Positions 18,627-28,760 of a stretch of DNA of 64,000 nucleotides are shown here, one piece after another (within the stretch, counting starts at the first letter, position 1; each line of letters starts with the position of its first letter). The stretch is from an uncultured Piscinibacter sp. (GTDB lineage Bacteria; Pseudomonadota; Gammaproteobacteria; Burkholderiales; Burkholderiaceae_C). The notes under the pieces were generated by a model. It made no database searches and had not been told where the DNA came from. It worked only from the letters and a program-made list of their open reading frames with translations. The translations under genes were made by a program, and so were the position numbers. The stretch spans positions 48,383 through 112,382 of the forward strand of contig NZ_CALFYO010000031.1 in the NCBI RefSeq assembly GCF_937952055.1, in the 5' to 3' direction.

Positions 18627-19795
18627 TTGCTCAGCAGGCGCATCGCCCCTTCCAGCCCCTGCAGCGTGAGCGGGAACATGCGCTGGTTCATCAGCTGTTG
18701 GACGATGGAGATGCTCTGCCGGTAGCCCCAGACGCCCTGTGGCTCGGGATTGATCCAGGCGAACTTGGGGAAGGCGTGGGTCAGCCGCTGCAGCCACTCG
18801 GCGCCCGGCTCCTCGTTGTTGTACTCAACGCTGCCGCCGGGCTGAAGGATCTCGTAAGGGCTCATCGTCGCGTCGCCGACGAAGATCAGCTTGTAGTCCT
18901 TGTTGTACTTGCGGATCACGTCCCAGGTGGGGAACTTCTCGCTGTAGCGGCGCCGGTTGTTCTTCCACATGAAGTCGTAGACGCAGTTGTGGAAGTAGTA
19001 GAACTCGAGGTGCTTGAACTCGCTCTTGGCGGCGCTGAACACCTCCTCGACGCGGTGGATGTGCTCGTCCATCGTGCCACCCACGTCCATCAGCAGCAGC
19101 ACCTTCACCTTGTTGTGCCGCTCCGGCACCATCTTGATGTCGAGGTAGCCGGCGTTCGCCGCGGTGCTGCGGATGGTGTCGTCGAGGTCGAGTTCCTCGT
19201 CCGAGCCCTCGCGCGCGAAGCGGCGCAGCCGGCGCAGCGCGACCTTGATGTTGCGCGTGCCGAGTTCCAGCGTGTCGTCGTAGTCCTTGTACTGCCGCTG
19301 GTCCCAGACCTTCACCGCGCTCTTGTTGCGGCCTTTGTCCTGGCCGATGCGGATGCCCTGCGGGTTGTAGCCGTAGGCGCCGAACGGACTGGTGCCGCCG
19401 GTGCCGATCATGCGGTTGCCGCCTTCGTGGCGCTCTTTCTGCTCCTCGAAGCGCTTCTTCAGGGTCTCCATCAGCTCGTCCCAGCCCATCTTCTCGATGG
19501 CTGCCTTCTCCTCCGGGCTGAGCTCGAGCTCGAGGTGCTTCTGCAGCCACTCGAGCGGGATGTCCTGGCTGAAGTCGGTGAGCATCTCCACGCCCTTGAA
19601 GTAGGCTGCGAAGGCACGGTCGAACTTGTCGAACTGGGCCTCGTCCTTGACCAGGGTGGTGCGCGCCAGGTAGTAGAACTGGTCCACCGAGTTGTCGATC
19701 ACGCCTTCCTTCAGGCCTTCGAGCAGCGTCAGGTATTCCTTCACCGAGACCTTCAGCTTGGCCGCGCGCAGCGTGTAGAAGAAGTTGATCAGCAT
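18623..19795 (-). CDS. von Willebrand factor type A (CoxE-like) protein
   Basis: A 390-residue cytoplasmic protein of the CoxE-like VWA family that usually partners a MoxR AAA+ ATPase. The C-terminal VWA domain has an altered metal site: the line LLLMDVGGTMDEHIHRV (about residue 245-261) has DxGGT instead of DxSxS, which is common in this subfamily. The N-terminal half is helical and charged. A MoxR gene lies 2.8 kb upstream on the same strand, so the pair is likely functional together in activating a metalloenzyme or complex, by family analogy. The start MLINFFYTLR was chosen over an upstream ATG with no ribosome site. Confidence 0.82.
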   Translation of the reverse strand: MLINFFYTLRAAKLKVSVKEYLTLLEGLKEGVIDNSVDQFYYLARTTLVKDEAQFDKFDRAFAAYFKGVEMLTDFSQDIPLEWLQKHLELELSPEEKAAIEKMGWDELMETLKKRFEEQKERHEGGNRMIGTGGTSPFGAYGYNPQGIRIGQDKGRNKSAVKVWDQRQYKDYDDTLELGTRNIKVALRRLRRFAREGSDEELDLDDTIRSTAANAGYLDIKMVPERHNKVKVLLLMDVGGTMDEHIHRVEEVFSAAKSEFKHLEFYYFHNCVYDFMWKNNRRRYSEKFPTWDVIRKYNKDYKLIFVGDATMSPYEILQPGGSVEYNNEEPGAEWLQRLTHAFPKFAWINPEPQGVWGYRQSISIVQQLMNQRMFPLTLQGLEGAMRLLSK

Positions 19796-19891
19796 CGGAT
19801 CACCAGCCTGGTGCGAGGTTGTCCGCGCAGGATACACGCCCGGCGGGCGCACCGCGCCGGCCGGGTGTTTCGCTGCGCGATCGTGGAGGGA

Positions 19892-21898
19892 TCAGGCCCG
19901 GCGCCGGACGCCGGGGTCGTGCCGCTTCAGCCAGTCGAAGTACTCCGAGTACCAGAGCCTGGCGTTGCGCGGCTTGAGGACCCAGTGGTTCTCGTCCGGG
20001 AACCAGACGAGCCGCGCGTCGACGCTGCGCGCCTTCAGCGTGTTGTAGTAGGCCAGGCCCTGGCCGTCGGGGACGCGGTAGTCGAGCGCGCCGTGGACGA
20101 CCAGTGTCGGCGTCTTCATCTTCGCCGCGAAGGCGTGCGGACTCTGCGCATGCACCTTGGCCATGTCGTCCCAGTAGGACGCGCCGAGCTCGCGCGGGAA
20201 CCAGGCGTAGGCGTCCTCGGCGAACATTGCCACCCAGTCGAAGCAGCCGGCATGGCAGACGTAGGCCTGGTAGCGGCCGGGCTTCGCGTGGGCATTCATC
20301 CAGGCGACCAGGTAGCCGCCGTAGCTGCCGCCGCCGGCGAAGACGCGGCGCCGGTCCGCCCAGGGCTTCTTCAGCAGCCAGTCGGTGGCGGCCTCCATGT
20401 CCTGCAGTTCCAGCTCGCCCCAGCGGTGCGTGATGCTGTCGAGGAAGGAGTAGCCGAATCCGCTGGAGCCGTGGTAATTCACGCCGGCCACCACGTAGCC
20501 CTGCGCGGCGAATACATGGTGGTTCCAGCGGTAGTGGAAGGTGTCGCCGGCCGCCGCGTGCGGGCCGCCGTGGATGCTGTGCAGGATCGGGTACTTCCTG
20601 CGCGCATCGAAGCCCGGCGGGTAGACCACCCACATCTGCACCTCGTCGCCCTGCGCGCCGGTGAAGCGCACGTCCTCGTGCGTGCCGAACTTCAGCGTGG
20701 CGAGCAGGTTGTCGTTGAAGCGTTCCAGCCGCCGCGGCGCCTCCCCCTCGCGGTGCGCATGCACACGCGCCGGGTGGTCCATGGCGTCGGCGGCGCTGAC
20801 CAACACGCCGGCGGCAGCATCGAAGGACTGCACCCAGCCGCCGCTGACCACCCGCGTGGCGCTGTGCTGGCGCAGGTCGAAGCGCCAGAGGTGGTTGCGC
20901 GCCTGATCCTCGGCAGCGAAGAGCACGCCCTGGCCGTCTTCCGTCCAGCGCAGTGGCGGGTGCAGCGCATGGTCCCAGTCGGCGCTGAGCACGCGCCAGC
21001 GCCCGCCGCGTTCCATCACCGCGAGCTGCCCCGGCATGGTGTGCTTCTTTGCCTGGTGCGCGGCGACGAAGGCGATGCGCGAACCGTCCGGGCTGTAGCG
21101 CGGCGCTTCCATGTCCCAGCCCTTGTCATGCGCCACGACGGCGATGCGCCGCGTGCGCAGGTCGAGTTCGGCCAGCGCGCGGCAGTTGTCCATGCGCTTG
21201 TGCGCCTGCGGATCGTGCGCGAAGACGATGTGGCGGCCGTCGGGCGCGATGTCGAAGCTGTTCGCATCGGGCTCGGCGCGCGGGAGCTCGTAGGGCTTGC
21301 CCTCGAACAGGTCGGTGACGCGGCCGCTGGCGACGTCGAGCACGTGCAGGTGCGCGACGCGGCCCATCGGCAGGTGGTGGTCCCAGTAGCGGTACTGCGC
21401 CTCGCTGGTCACGTAGGCGGATTCCTTGCGCTCCTTGAATTCCTTGAAGCGCCGGGTCTGCGCGCGCGTGCCCTTCAGCTCGGGCCACACCCAGGCGATG
21501 AAGGCGATGTGCCTGCCGTCCGGGAACCACTTGAAGGCCTCGACGCCCGGCGCGAAGTCGCTCACCCGACGCGCCTCGCCGCCGTCGGGCGCGATGACGT
21601 AGAGCTGCGGCGTCTCGTCCTTGTGACCCTGCTGCTCGCGCCGGGCCACGAAGGCGATGCGCTCGCCAGTGGGCGACCAGGCGGCCTGGCCGTCCTTCTC
21701 GCCGCACTGCGTCAGCCGGCGCGGGCCGCCGCCGAAGGTGGACAGCAGCCACAGCGCCGACTGGCCCTTGTTCTCCTCCATCGAGTACGACTGCAGCGTG
21801 CACACCGCCTGTGCGCCGTCGGGCGACAGCGACAGGCCGCCGATCCGCTCGAACTTCCAGAGGTCCTCGACGCTGAGGTTCTTCTTGCTCTTCGCCAT
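19892..21898 (-). CDS. S9-family (prolyl oligopeptidase-like) serine peptidase
   Basis: A 668-residue two-domain peptidase: an N-terminal beta-propeller of WD40/TolB-like repeats (about 1-380) and a C-terminal alpha/beta hydrolase. The nucleophile is the serine of GGGSYGG (about residue 520). The acid and histidine are in GALDYRVPDGQG and DENHWVLKP. No signal peptide is evident, so it is probably cytoplasmic. The start is preceded by CGAGGAGACC, a good ribosome site. It probably degrades short peptides; the exact specificity (dipeptidyl- or acylaminoacyl-peptidase) is not visible. Confidence 0.87.
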   Translation of the reverse strand: MAKSKKNLSVEDLWKFERIGGLSLSPDGAQAVCTLQSYSMEENKGQSALWLLSTFGGGPRRLTQCGEKDGQAAWSPTGERIAFVARREQQGHKDETPQLYVIAPDGGEARRVSDFAPGVEAFKWFPDGRHIAFIAWVWPELKGTRAQTRRFKEFKERKESAYVTSEAQYRYWDHHLPMGRVAHLHVLDVASGRVTDLFEGKPYELPRAEPDANSFDIAPDGRHIVFAHDPQAHKRMDNCRALAELDLRTRRIAVVAHDKGWDMEAPRYSPDGSRIAFVAAHQAKKHTMPGQLAVMERGGRWRVLSADWDHALHPPLRWTEDGQGVLFAAEDQARNHLWRFDLRQHSATRVVSGGWVQSFDAAAGVLVSAADAMDHPARVHAHREGEAPRRLERFNDNLLATLKFGTHEDVRFTGAQGDEVQMWVVYPPGFDARRKYPILHSIHGGPHAAAGDTFHYRWNHHVFAAQGYVVAGVNYHGSSGFGYSFLDSITHRWGELELQDMEAATDWLLKKPWADRRRVFAGGGSYGGYLVAWMNAHAKPGRYQAYVCHAGCFDWVAMFAEDAYAWFPRELGASYWDDMAKVHAQSPHAFAAKMKTPTLVVHGALDYRVPDGQGLAYYNTLKARSVDARLVWFPDENHWVLKPRNARLWYSEYFDWLKRHDPGVRRRA

Positions 21899-21924
21899 GG
21901 TCTCCTCGTGGGGGGTGGTCGTGC

Positions 21925-22518
21925 TCAGCGCGGCCGGGTGAGCTGCCAGAGCAGGTGGGCCTTGACCTCCGGCCATTCGCCGGCGGCCAGGCTGTACATC
22001 ACGGTATCTCGCACCGTGCCGTCGCGGCGCAGTGCGTGATGGCGCAGCACGCCGTCCTTGCGCGCCCCAAGGCGCTCGATGGCGCGCTGACTGGCGAAGT
22101 TGTAGTTGTCGGTGCGCCAGCCGACGAGCCTCGCGCCCAGCGTCTCGAAGGCATGCTGCATGAGCAGCAGCTTGGCGGTGGTGTTGACGGCGCTGCGCTG
22201 GCGGCTCGTGGCGTACCAGGTCCAGCCGATCTCAAGGCGCTCCACCGCCGGCACGATGTCGTGGTAGCTGCTGCAGCCGATCACCTCGCCGGTGCCGGAG
22301 TCGAGCACCGCGAAGGCGAATCGGTGCCCCTCGGCGCGGCCGCGCAGCGCGGCCTCGATGTAGGCGCGGGTGGCGCCGGGTTCCGGGACGGACGTGAAGC
22401 GCAGGTTCCACAGCTGGCCGTCAGCGGCAGCGCGCTCGAGTCCGGCCTCGTGTTCGAGCCCCAGCGGCACCAGCCGAACCGGCGCGCGCTCCAGCGTGAC
22501 CGGTCCGACGGGCAGCAT
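21925..22518 (-). CDS. GNAT-family N-acetyltransferase (RimJ/RimL-like)
   Basis: A 197-residue acetyl-CoA-dependent N-acetyltransferase of the Acetyltransf_3 type. Seen are the strand IGCSSYHDI, the IGWTWYA stretch and the typical C-terminal motif NYNFASQRAIERLGARKDG, as in RimJ-like enzymes and YjgM-type housekeeping acetyltransferases. An alternative start 17 codons upstream (22569) cannot be excluded. It sits between the MoxR and S9 peptidase genes on the same strand with short gaps, so the run 23446-12647 may be one long transcription unit. The substrate is unknown. Confidence 0.8.
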   Translation of the reverse strand: MLPVGPVTLERAPVRLVPLGLEHEAGLERAAADGQLWNLRFTSVPEPGATRAYIEAALRGRAEGHRFAFAVLDSGTGEVIGCSSYHDIVPAVERLEIGWTWYATSRQRSAVNTTAKLLLMQHAFETLGARLVGWRTDNYNFASQRAIERLGARKDGVLRHHALRRDGTVRDTVMYSLAAGEWPEVKAHLLWQLTRPR

Positions 22519-22603
22519 CAGCCTTGCAGGCCGCGCCGCTGTCGGACGCAGCGGCCCTTCGCTGGGCATTGGTCAAGACGCAGGTCTCGTCGCATGTCCT
22601 GGC

Positions 22604-23446
22604 TCAGCGGTTGTGACGTTGCATGAAGACGAGCTTCTCGAACAGCGACACGTCCTGCTCGTTCTTCAGCAGCGCGCCCACCAGCGGCGGCACCGACACC
22701 TTGTCGTCCTTGCTCTGCAGCGCCTCGAGCGGGATGTCCTCGGCCACCAGCAGCTTCAGCCAGTCGAGCAGTTCCGAGGTGCTCGGCTTCTTCTTCAGCC
22801 CGGGCAGGTTGCGCACGTCGTAGAAGTTCTTCAGCGCGGCGCCGAGCAGGTCCTTCTTCAGCTTCGGGAAGTGCACGTCGACGATGCTCTGCATGGTCTC
22901 GGCGTCGGGGAACCTGATGTAGTGGAAGAAGCAGCGACGCAGGAAGGCGTCGGGCAGTTCCTTCTCGTTGTTGGAGGTGATGAACACCAGCGGGCGGTGC
23001 CGCGCGCGCACCAGCTCGCGCGTCTCGTAGACGTAGAACTCCATGCGGTCGAGTTCGCGCAGCAGGTCGTTGGGGAACTCGATGTCGGCCTTGTCGATCT
23101 CGTCGATCAGCAGCGCCACCGGCTGCTCGGCGGTGAAGGCCTGCCAGAGCACGCCCTTGACGATGTAGTTGTGGATGTCCTTGACGCGCTCGTCGCCGAG
23201 CTGGCTGTCGCGCAGCCGGCTCACCGCGTCGTACTCGTACAGGCCCTGCTGCGCCTTGGTGGTGCTCTTCACGTGCCACTGCAGCAGCGGCATGTTCAGT
23301 GCGCCGGCGACCTCCTCGGCGAGCATCGTCTTGCCGGTGCCCGGCTCGCCCTTGACGAGAAGCGGACGCTTCAGGGTGATCGCCGCATTGACCGCGAGCA
23401 TCAGGTCCTGGGTGGCGACGTAGTTCTGGGAGCCTTGGAACTTCAT
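22604..23446 (-). CDS. MoxR-family AAA+ ATPase
   Basis: A 280-residue AAA+ ATPase of the MoxR family, chaperone-like proteins that act with VWA-domain partners in metal insertion or complex activation. Walker A is GEPGTGKTMLAEE (about residue 33), Walker B is ALLIDEIDKAD, and sensor 1 is FITSNNEKELPDAFLRR with the conserved arginine. It is the first gene of the minus-strand run. Its probable VWA partner is at 18623-19795. It diverges from the cytochrome gene with both promoters squeezed into 85 bases. Confidence 0.9.
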   Translation of the reverse strand: MKFQGSQNYVATQDLMLAVNAAITLKRPLLVKGEPGTGKTMLAEEVAGALNMPLLQWHVKSTTKAQQGLYEYDAVSRLRDSQLGDERVKDIHNYIVKGVLWQAFTAEQPVALLIDEIDKADIEFPNDLLRELDRMEFYVYETRELVRARHRPLVFITSNNEKELPDAFLRRCFFHYIRFPDAETMQSIVDVHFPKLKKDLLGAALKNFYDVRNLPGLKKKPSTSELLDWLKLLVAEDIPLEALQSKDDKVSVPPLVGALLKNEQDVSLFEKLVFMQRHNR

Positions 23447-23466
23447 CTCGGCGGTCTTGATTCAGG

Positions 23467-23495
23467 TTCAGGTCAGTATAAGGGGCCCCTATAAT
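23467..23495. promoter_or_regulatory. Divergent promoter with central palindrome (moxR / cytochrome c)
   Basis: TATAAT at 23490-23495 is a perfect sigma-70 -10 box for the cytochrome gene; TTCAGG 17 bases upstream could be its -35. On the other strand TATACT (23475-23480) is a -10 candidate for the moxR gene. The two -10 boxes flank the perfect 10-bp palindrome AGGGGCCCCT (23481-23490), so one bound protein could affect both directions. Confidence 0.55.
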
Positions 23496-23531
23496 CGCCG
23501 GCTGGAGACGAAAACCAGCCACTTTTTGACC

Positions 23532-24179
23532 ATGAACAAAGCGCTCTCGTTGATCCTCGCCCTGGCCGCTGCCGCCGGCTTCGCCACCGCCGCGCAGGCG
23601 CAGGATGCCAAGGCCGGCGAGAAGAAGGCCGCCATGTGCATCGGCTGCCACGGCATCCCCGGCTACCAGGCGAGCTTCCCCGAGATCCACAAGGTGCCGA
23701 TGATCTCCGGCCAGTCCGCGAAGTACATCGTCGCCTCGCTGGCCGCCTACAAGAAGAGCGAGCGCAAGCACCCGACGATGAAGGGCATCGCCGCCTCCCT
23801 CACCGACCAGGACATGGCCGACCTGGGCGCCTTCTACGAGACGAACGGCGGCCCCGCCGGCAATGCCGCGGCGGCACCCGCTGCGCCGGCCAACGTGGCC
23901 GAGTTGCTGACCAAGGGCAACTGCGCGTCCTGCCACGGCGAGAACCTGAACAAGCCGATCGACCCCAGCTACCCGAAGCTGGCCGGCCAGCATGCCGACT
24001 ATCTCTACGTCGCGCTGAAGGCCTACCAGACCGAGAACAACGCGCAGGTCGGCCGCAGCAACGCGATCATGGCCGGCATGGCCAAGCCCTTCAGCCATGC
24101 CGAGCTGAAGGCGATGGCGAACTACATCGCTTCGCTGCCGAGCGACCTGAAGACGGTGCCGGAGTCGCGCTTCCGCTGA
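23532..24179 (+). CDS. Dihaem cytochrome c4-like protein
   Basis: A 215-residue periplasmic electron carrier with two class I c-type haem domains. The signal peptide ends at AQAQ (about residue 24). The haem-binding sites are CIGCH (about residue 36) and CASCH (about residue 134), with candidate axial methionines in KHPTMKG and IMAGM. The duplication of about 90 residues joined by an Ala/Pro linker is typical of cytochrome c4, which delivers electrons to cbb3-type oxidases. The ATG at 23532 was chosen because it starts the signal peptide. A strong terminator follows. Confidence 0.9.
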   Translation: MNKALSLILALAAAAGFATAAQAQDAKAGEKKAAMCIGCHGIPGYQASFPEIHKVPMISGQSAKYIVASLAAYKKSERKHPTMKGIAASLTDQDMADLGAFYETNGGPAGNAAAAPAAPANVAELLTKGNCASCHGENLNKPIDPSYPKLAGQHADYLYVALKAYQTENNAQVGRSNAIMAGMAKPFSHAELKAMANYIASLPSDLKTVPESRFR

Positions 24180-24202
24180 TCCACTCGCTGTCCCTGCAAG
24201 AA

Positions 24203-24227
24203 GCCGCTGGATGCCAGCGGCTTTTTT
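24203..24227 (+). terminator. Rho-independent terminator after cytochrome c gene
   Basis: An 8-bp perfect GC-rich stem (GCCGCTGG / CCAGCGGC), a three-base loop and six T residues (24222-24227), 23 bases after the stop codon. A textbook intrinsic terminator. Confidence 0.92.
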
Positions 24228-24303
24228 GCTTTTCGGGTCGCTCAAGTCGGCCCGGGGCCGGTCGATATGCAGACACGACGGCATTGCCGGCCGAGTCCCT
24301 CCG

Positions 24304-25569
24304 ATGCTGAAGAAGATCCCCGTCGAAGAACTGCGCCTGGGCATGCACCTGCACGCGATGTGCGGGGCCTGGCTCGACCATCCGTTCTGGCACACCAGGT
24401 TCGTCCTGCGCGACCCGGTCGACCTGGACAAGCTACGCGCAAGTTCGGTGGCCGAGGTGTGGATCGACGTCGCCAAGGGGCTCGACGTCGCGCCGCCCGC
24501 CCCTGGGGCAGCGGCGCCGCGCGACGCCGTCCGCGAGCAAGCGCGCGCTGAACACGCGGCACCGGCGCCGCATGCGAAGCCGCCCGCGGAAGGTGCGGCC
24601 AGCGCCGATCTCGGCGCCGAACTGCGGCGCGCCTCGGTGCTCGTCAACCAGTCGCGCCAGGCGGTGTCTTCGCTGTTCTCCGAAGCCCGCATGGGCCGCG
24701 CGCTCGATGCCGAGAAGTGCCTGCCGCCGGTCGACGAGATCGCCGCGTCGGTGTGGCGCAATCCGGGCGCCATCGTCAGCCTGGCGCGCCTGAAGACCCA
24801 CGACGACTACACCTACATGCATTCGATGGCGGTGTGCGCGCTGATGGTCTCGCTCGGCCGCCAGCTGGGCATGGACGAGACGGCCGCGCGCGACATCGGC
24901 CTGGCCGGCATGCTGCACGACATGGGCAAGGCGAAGATGCCGCTCGAGGTGCTGAACAAGCCGGGCAAGCTGAGCGACGCCGAGTACTCGATCATGAAGA
25001 CGCACCCCGAGCACGGCCATGCGTTGCTGCTGGAAGGCCAGGGCGTCGGCGAGGTGGCGCTGGACGTGACGCTGCACCACCACGAGCGGCCGGACGGCAA
25101 GGGCTATCCGCACGGCCTGTCCGGCGACGCGCTCAGCCACGTGGCGCGCATGGGCGCGGTGTGCGACGTCTACGACGCGATCACCTCCAATCGCCCCTAC
25201 AAGAACGGCTGGGATCCGGCCGAGTCGATCGCCAAGATGGCGTGCTGGACCGGCCAGTTCGACGCCGAGATCTTCCAGGCCTTCGTGAAGAGCCTGGGCA
25301 TCTACCCGATCGGTTCGCTGGTGCGCATGCGCTCGGGCAAGCTCGGCGTGGTGGTGGAGCAGAACGGCAGCTCGCTGGTCTCGCCCAAGGTCAAGCTGTT
25401 CTTCTCCACGCGCTCGAACATGCCGGTTCCGGTGGAACCGGTCGACCTCTCCGCGTCCGGCTGCCACGATGCGATCGTCGCGCGCGAGAGCAACGCGCAG
25501 TGGAAGTTCCCGCACCTCGACGAGCTGTGGGCGGGTCCCGAGGTGCTGCGCAAGATCGGCAGATCCTGA
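24304..25569 (+). CDS. HD-GYP cyclic-di-GMP phosphodiesterase with DUF3391 domain
   Basis: A 421-residue soluble signalling enzyme predicted to hydrolyse cyclic di-GMP. The N-terminal DUF3391 domain (about 1-130) starts with IPVEELRLGMHL. The HD-GYP domain (about 150-340) has the metal-binding HDMGK and the signature HHHERPDGKGYP, so the catalytic residues look intact. No membrane segment is present. The start at 24304 gives the usual DUF3391 N-terminus; the frame upstream is just read-through of the preceding terminator. Proteins of this kind often control motility or biofilm formation; no target is visible here. Confidence 0.9.
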   Translation: MLKKIPVEELRLGMHLHAMCGAWLDHPFWHTRFVLRDPVDLDKLRASSVAEVWIDVAKGLDVAPPAPGAAAPRDAVREQARAEHAAPAPHAKPPAEGAASADLGAELRRASVLVNQSRQAVSSLFSEARMGRALDAEKCLPPVDEIAASVWRNPGAIVSLARLKTHDDYTYMHSMAVCALMVSLGRQLGMDETAARDIGLAGMLHDMGKAKMPLEVLNKPGKLSDAEYSIMKTHPEHGHALLLEGQGVGEVALDVTLHHHERPDGKGYPHGLSGDALSHVARMGAVCDVYDAITSNRPYKNGWDPAESIAKMACWTGQFDAEIFQAFVKSLGIYPIGSLVRMRSGKLGVVVEQNGSSLVSPKVKLFFSTRSNMPVPVEPVDLSASGCHDAIVARESNAQWKFPHLDELWAGPEVLRKIGRS

Positions 25570-25964
25570 TCAGTCCGCCCGCCCGCCCGCCAGGTCGTCG
25601 AGGATCGGGCAGTCCGGCCGCTCGTCACCATGGCAGCCATGTGCCAGGTGCTGCAGCGTGCGCTGCATCGCGCGCATCTCCTCGATGCGCCGCTCCAGGT
25701 CGGCGGCGTGCTCCAGCGCGATGCGCTTGACGTCCTTGCTGCTGCGCCGGCGGTTGTGCCACAGGCCGAGCAGGGTTTCGATCTCCGGCAGGCCGAAGCC
25801 GAGGTCGCGTGCACGGCGGATGAAGCGCAGCGTGTGCACGGTGGCCTCGTCGTACTGCCGGTAGCCCGAATCGGTGCGGGGCACCCTGGGCAGCAGGCCC
25901 AGGTCCTCGTAGTGGCGGATCATCTTGGCCGACACGGCCGATTGCCTCGAGGCTTCGCCGATGT

Positions 25965-25968
<4 letters not shown>
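25570..25968 (-). CDS. cueR: MerR-family copper-responsive regulator CueR
   Basis: A 132-residue MerR-family activator sensing Cu(I). The N-terminal helix-turn-helix begins MNIGEASRQSAVSAKMIRHY and includes the GYRQYDE wing. A dimerisation helix follows, and the metal loop has two cysteines, CHGDERPDC, spaced as in CueR. The start overlaps the copA stop (ATGA), so copA and cueR are one operon and the regulator is transcribed behind its own target. Two matching operator-promoters lie upstream of copA and of copZ. Confidence 0.9.
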
Positions 25969-28367
<2,399 letters not shown>

Positions 28368-28373
28368 CGCGAC

Positions 28374-28404
28374 AGTGTTCAGCTTGACATCATGTCAGGG
28401 TCAA
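28374..28404 (-). promoter_or_regulatory. CueR-type promoter/operator of copA
   Basis: On the minus strand, -35 TTGACC (28404-28399) and a weak -10 AACACT (28379-28374) are separated by 19 bases, the overlong spacer typical of MerR-family promoters. The spacer holds the dyad ACCCTGAC/GTCAAGCT (28381-28401). The predicted transcription start falls at about 28367, the first base of the copA ATG. Confidence 0.75.
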
Positions 28405-28429
28405 GGGCTTTCGGACTTGATCCAACCGC

Positions 28430-28460
28430 TTGACCTTGCCATGGTGTCAAGGTCTATCGT
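28430..28460 (+). promoter_or_regulatory. CueR-type promoter/operator of copZ
   Basis: -35 TTGACC (28430-28435) and -10 TATCGT (28455-28460) with a 19-base spacer. The spacer contains a near-perfect dyad with half-sites ACCTTGCC and GTCAAGGT (28433-28453), matching the CueR consensus. Together with the copA site it lets CueR switch both genes on with copper. Confidence 0.85.
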
Positions 28461-28492
28461 TGCGCCATCGTCATTCCTTGAAGGAGCCATCC

Positions 28493-28684
28493 ATGATCGA
28501 ACTGACCCTGCCCGACATGACCTGCGGCCATTGCGTGAAGGCCGTCACCGGCACGGTGAAGAACCTCGACGCGCAGGCCGAGGTGCAATGCGACCTGCCC
28601 ACGCACACGGTGCGCATCCAGACCACGCAGAGCCCCGAAGTGATCAGGCAGGCGCTCGCCGAGGAAGGCTATCCCGCGCGCTGA
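28493..28684 (+). CDS. copZ: Copper chaperone CopZ-like heavy-metal-associated protein
   Basis: A 63-residue single HMA domain with metal site MTCGHCVKAV (Cys12 and Cys15), predicted to carry Cu(I) in the cytoplasm and hand it to CopA. AAGGAG precedes the ATG by six bases. The longer in-frame start at 28430 is rejected because it would lie inside the CueR promoter. It is divergent from copA and controlled by its own CueR site. Confidence 0.9.
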   Translation: MIELTLPDMTCGHCVKAVTGTVKNLDAQAEVQCDLPTHTVRIQTTQSPEVIRQALAEEGYPAR

Positions 28685-28760
28685 TGCGGGCATCCCCGGC
28701 TGCCCCGGGCACGGGGCTTGCCTACACTGCGGCCACTTTCCAACCCCCGGAGTGGACCGC

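Noticed and set aside
13203..18725. A 1840-codon plus-strand open frame
   Set aside because: It is antisense to tamB and tamA, which have clear domains and coupled starts. Long antisense frames are expected at about 70% GC, and its translation is low-complexity Ser/Arg/Ala.
18458..22039. A 1193-codon plus-strand open frame
   Set aside because: Antisense to the VWA, S9 peptidase and GNAT genes, with no motifs or ribosome site.
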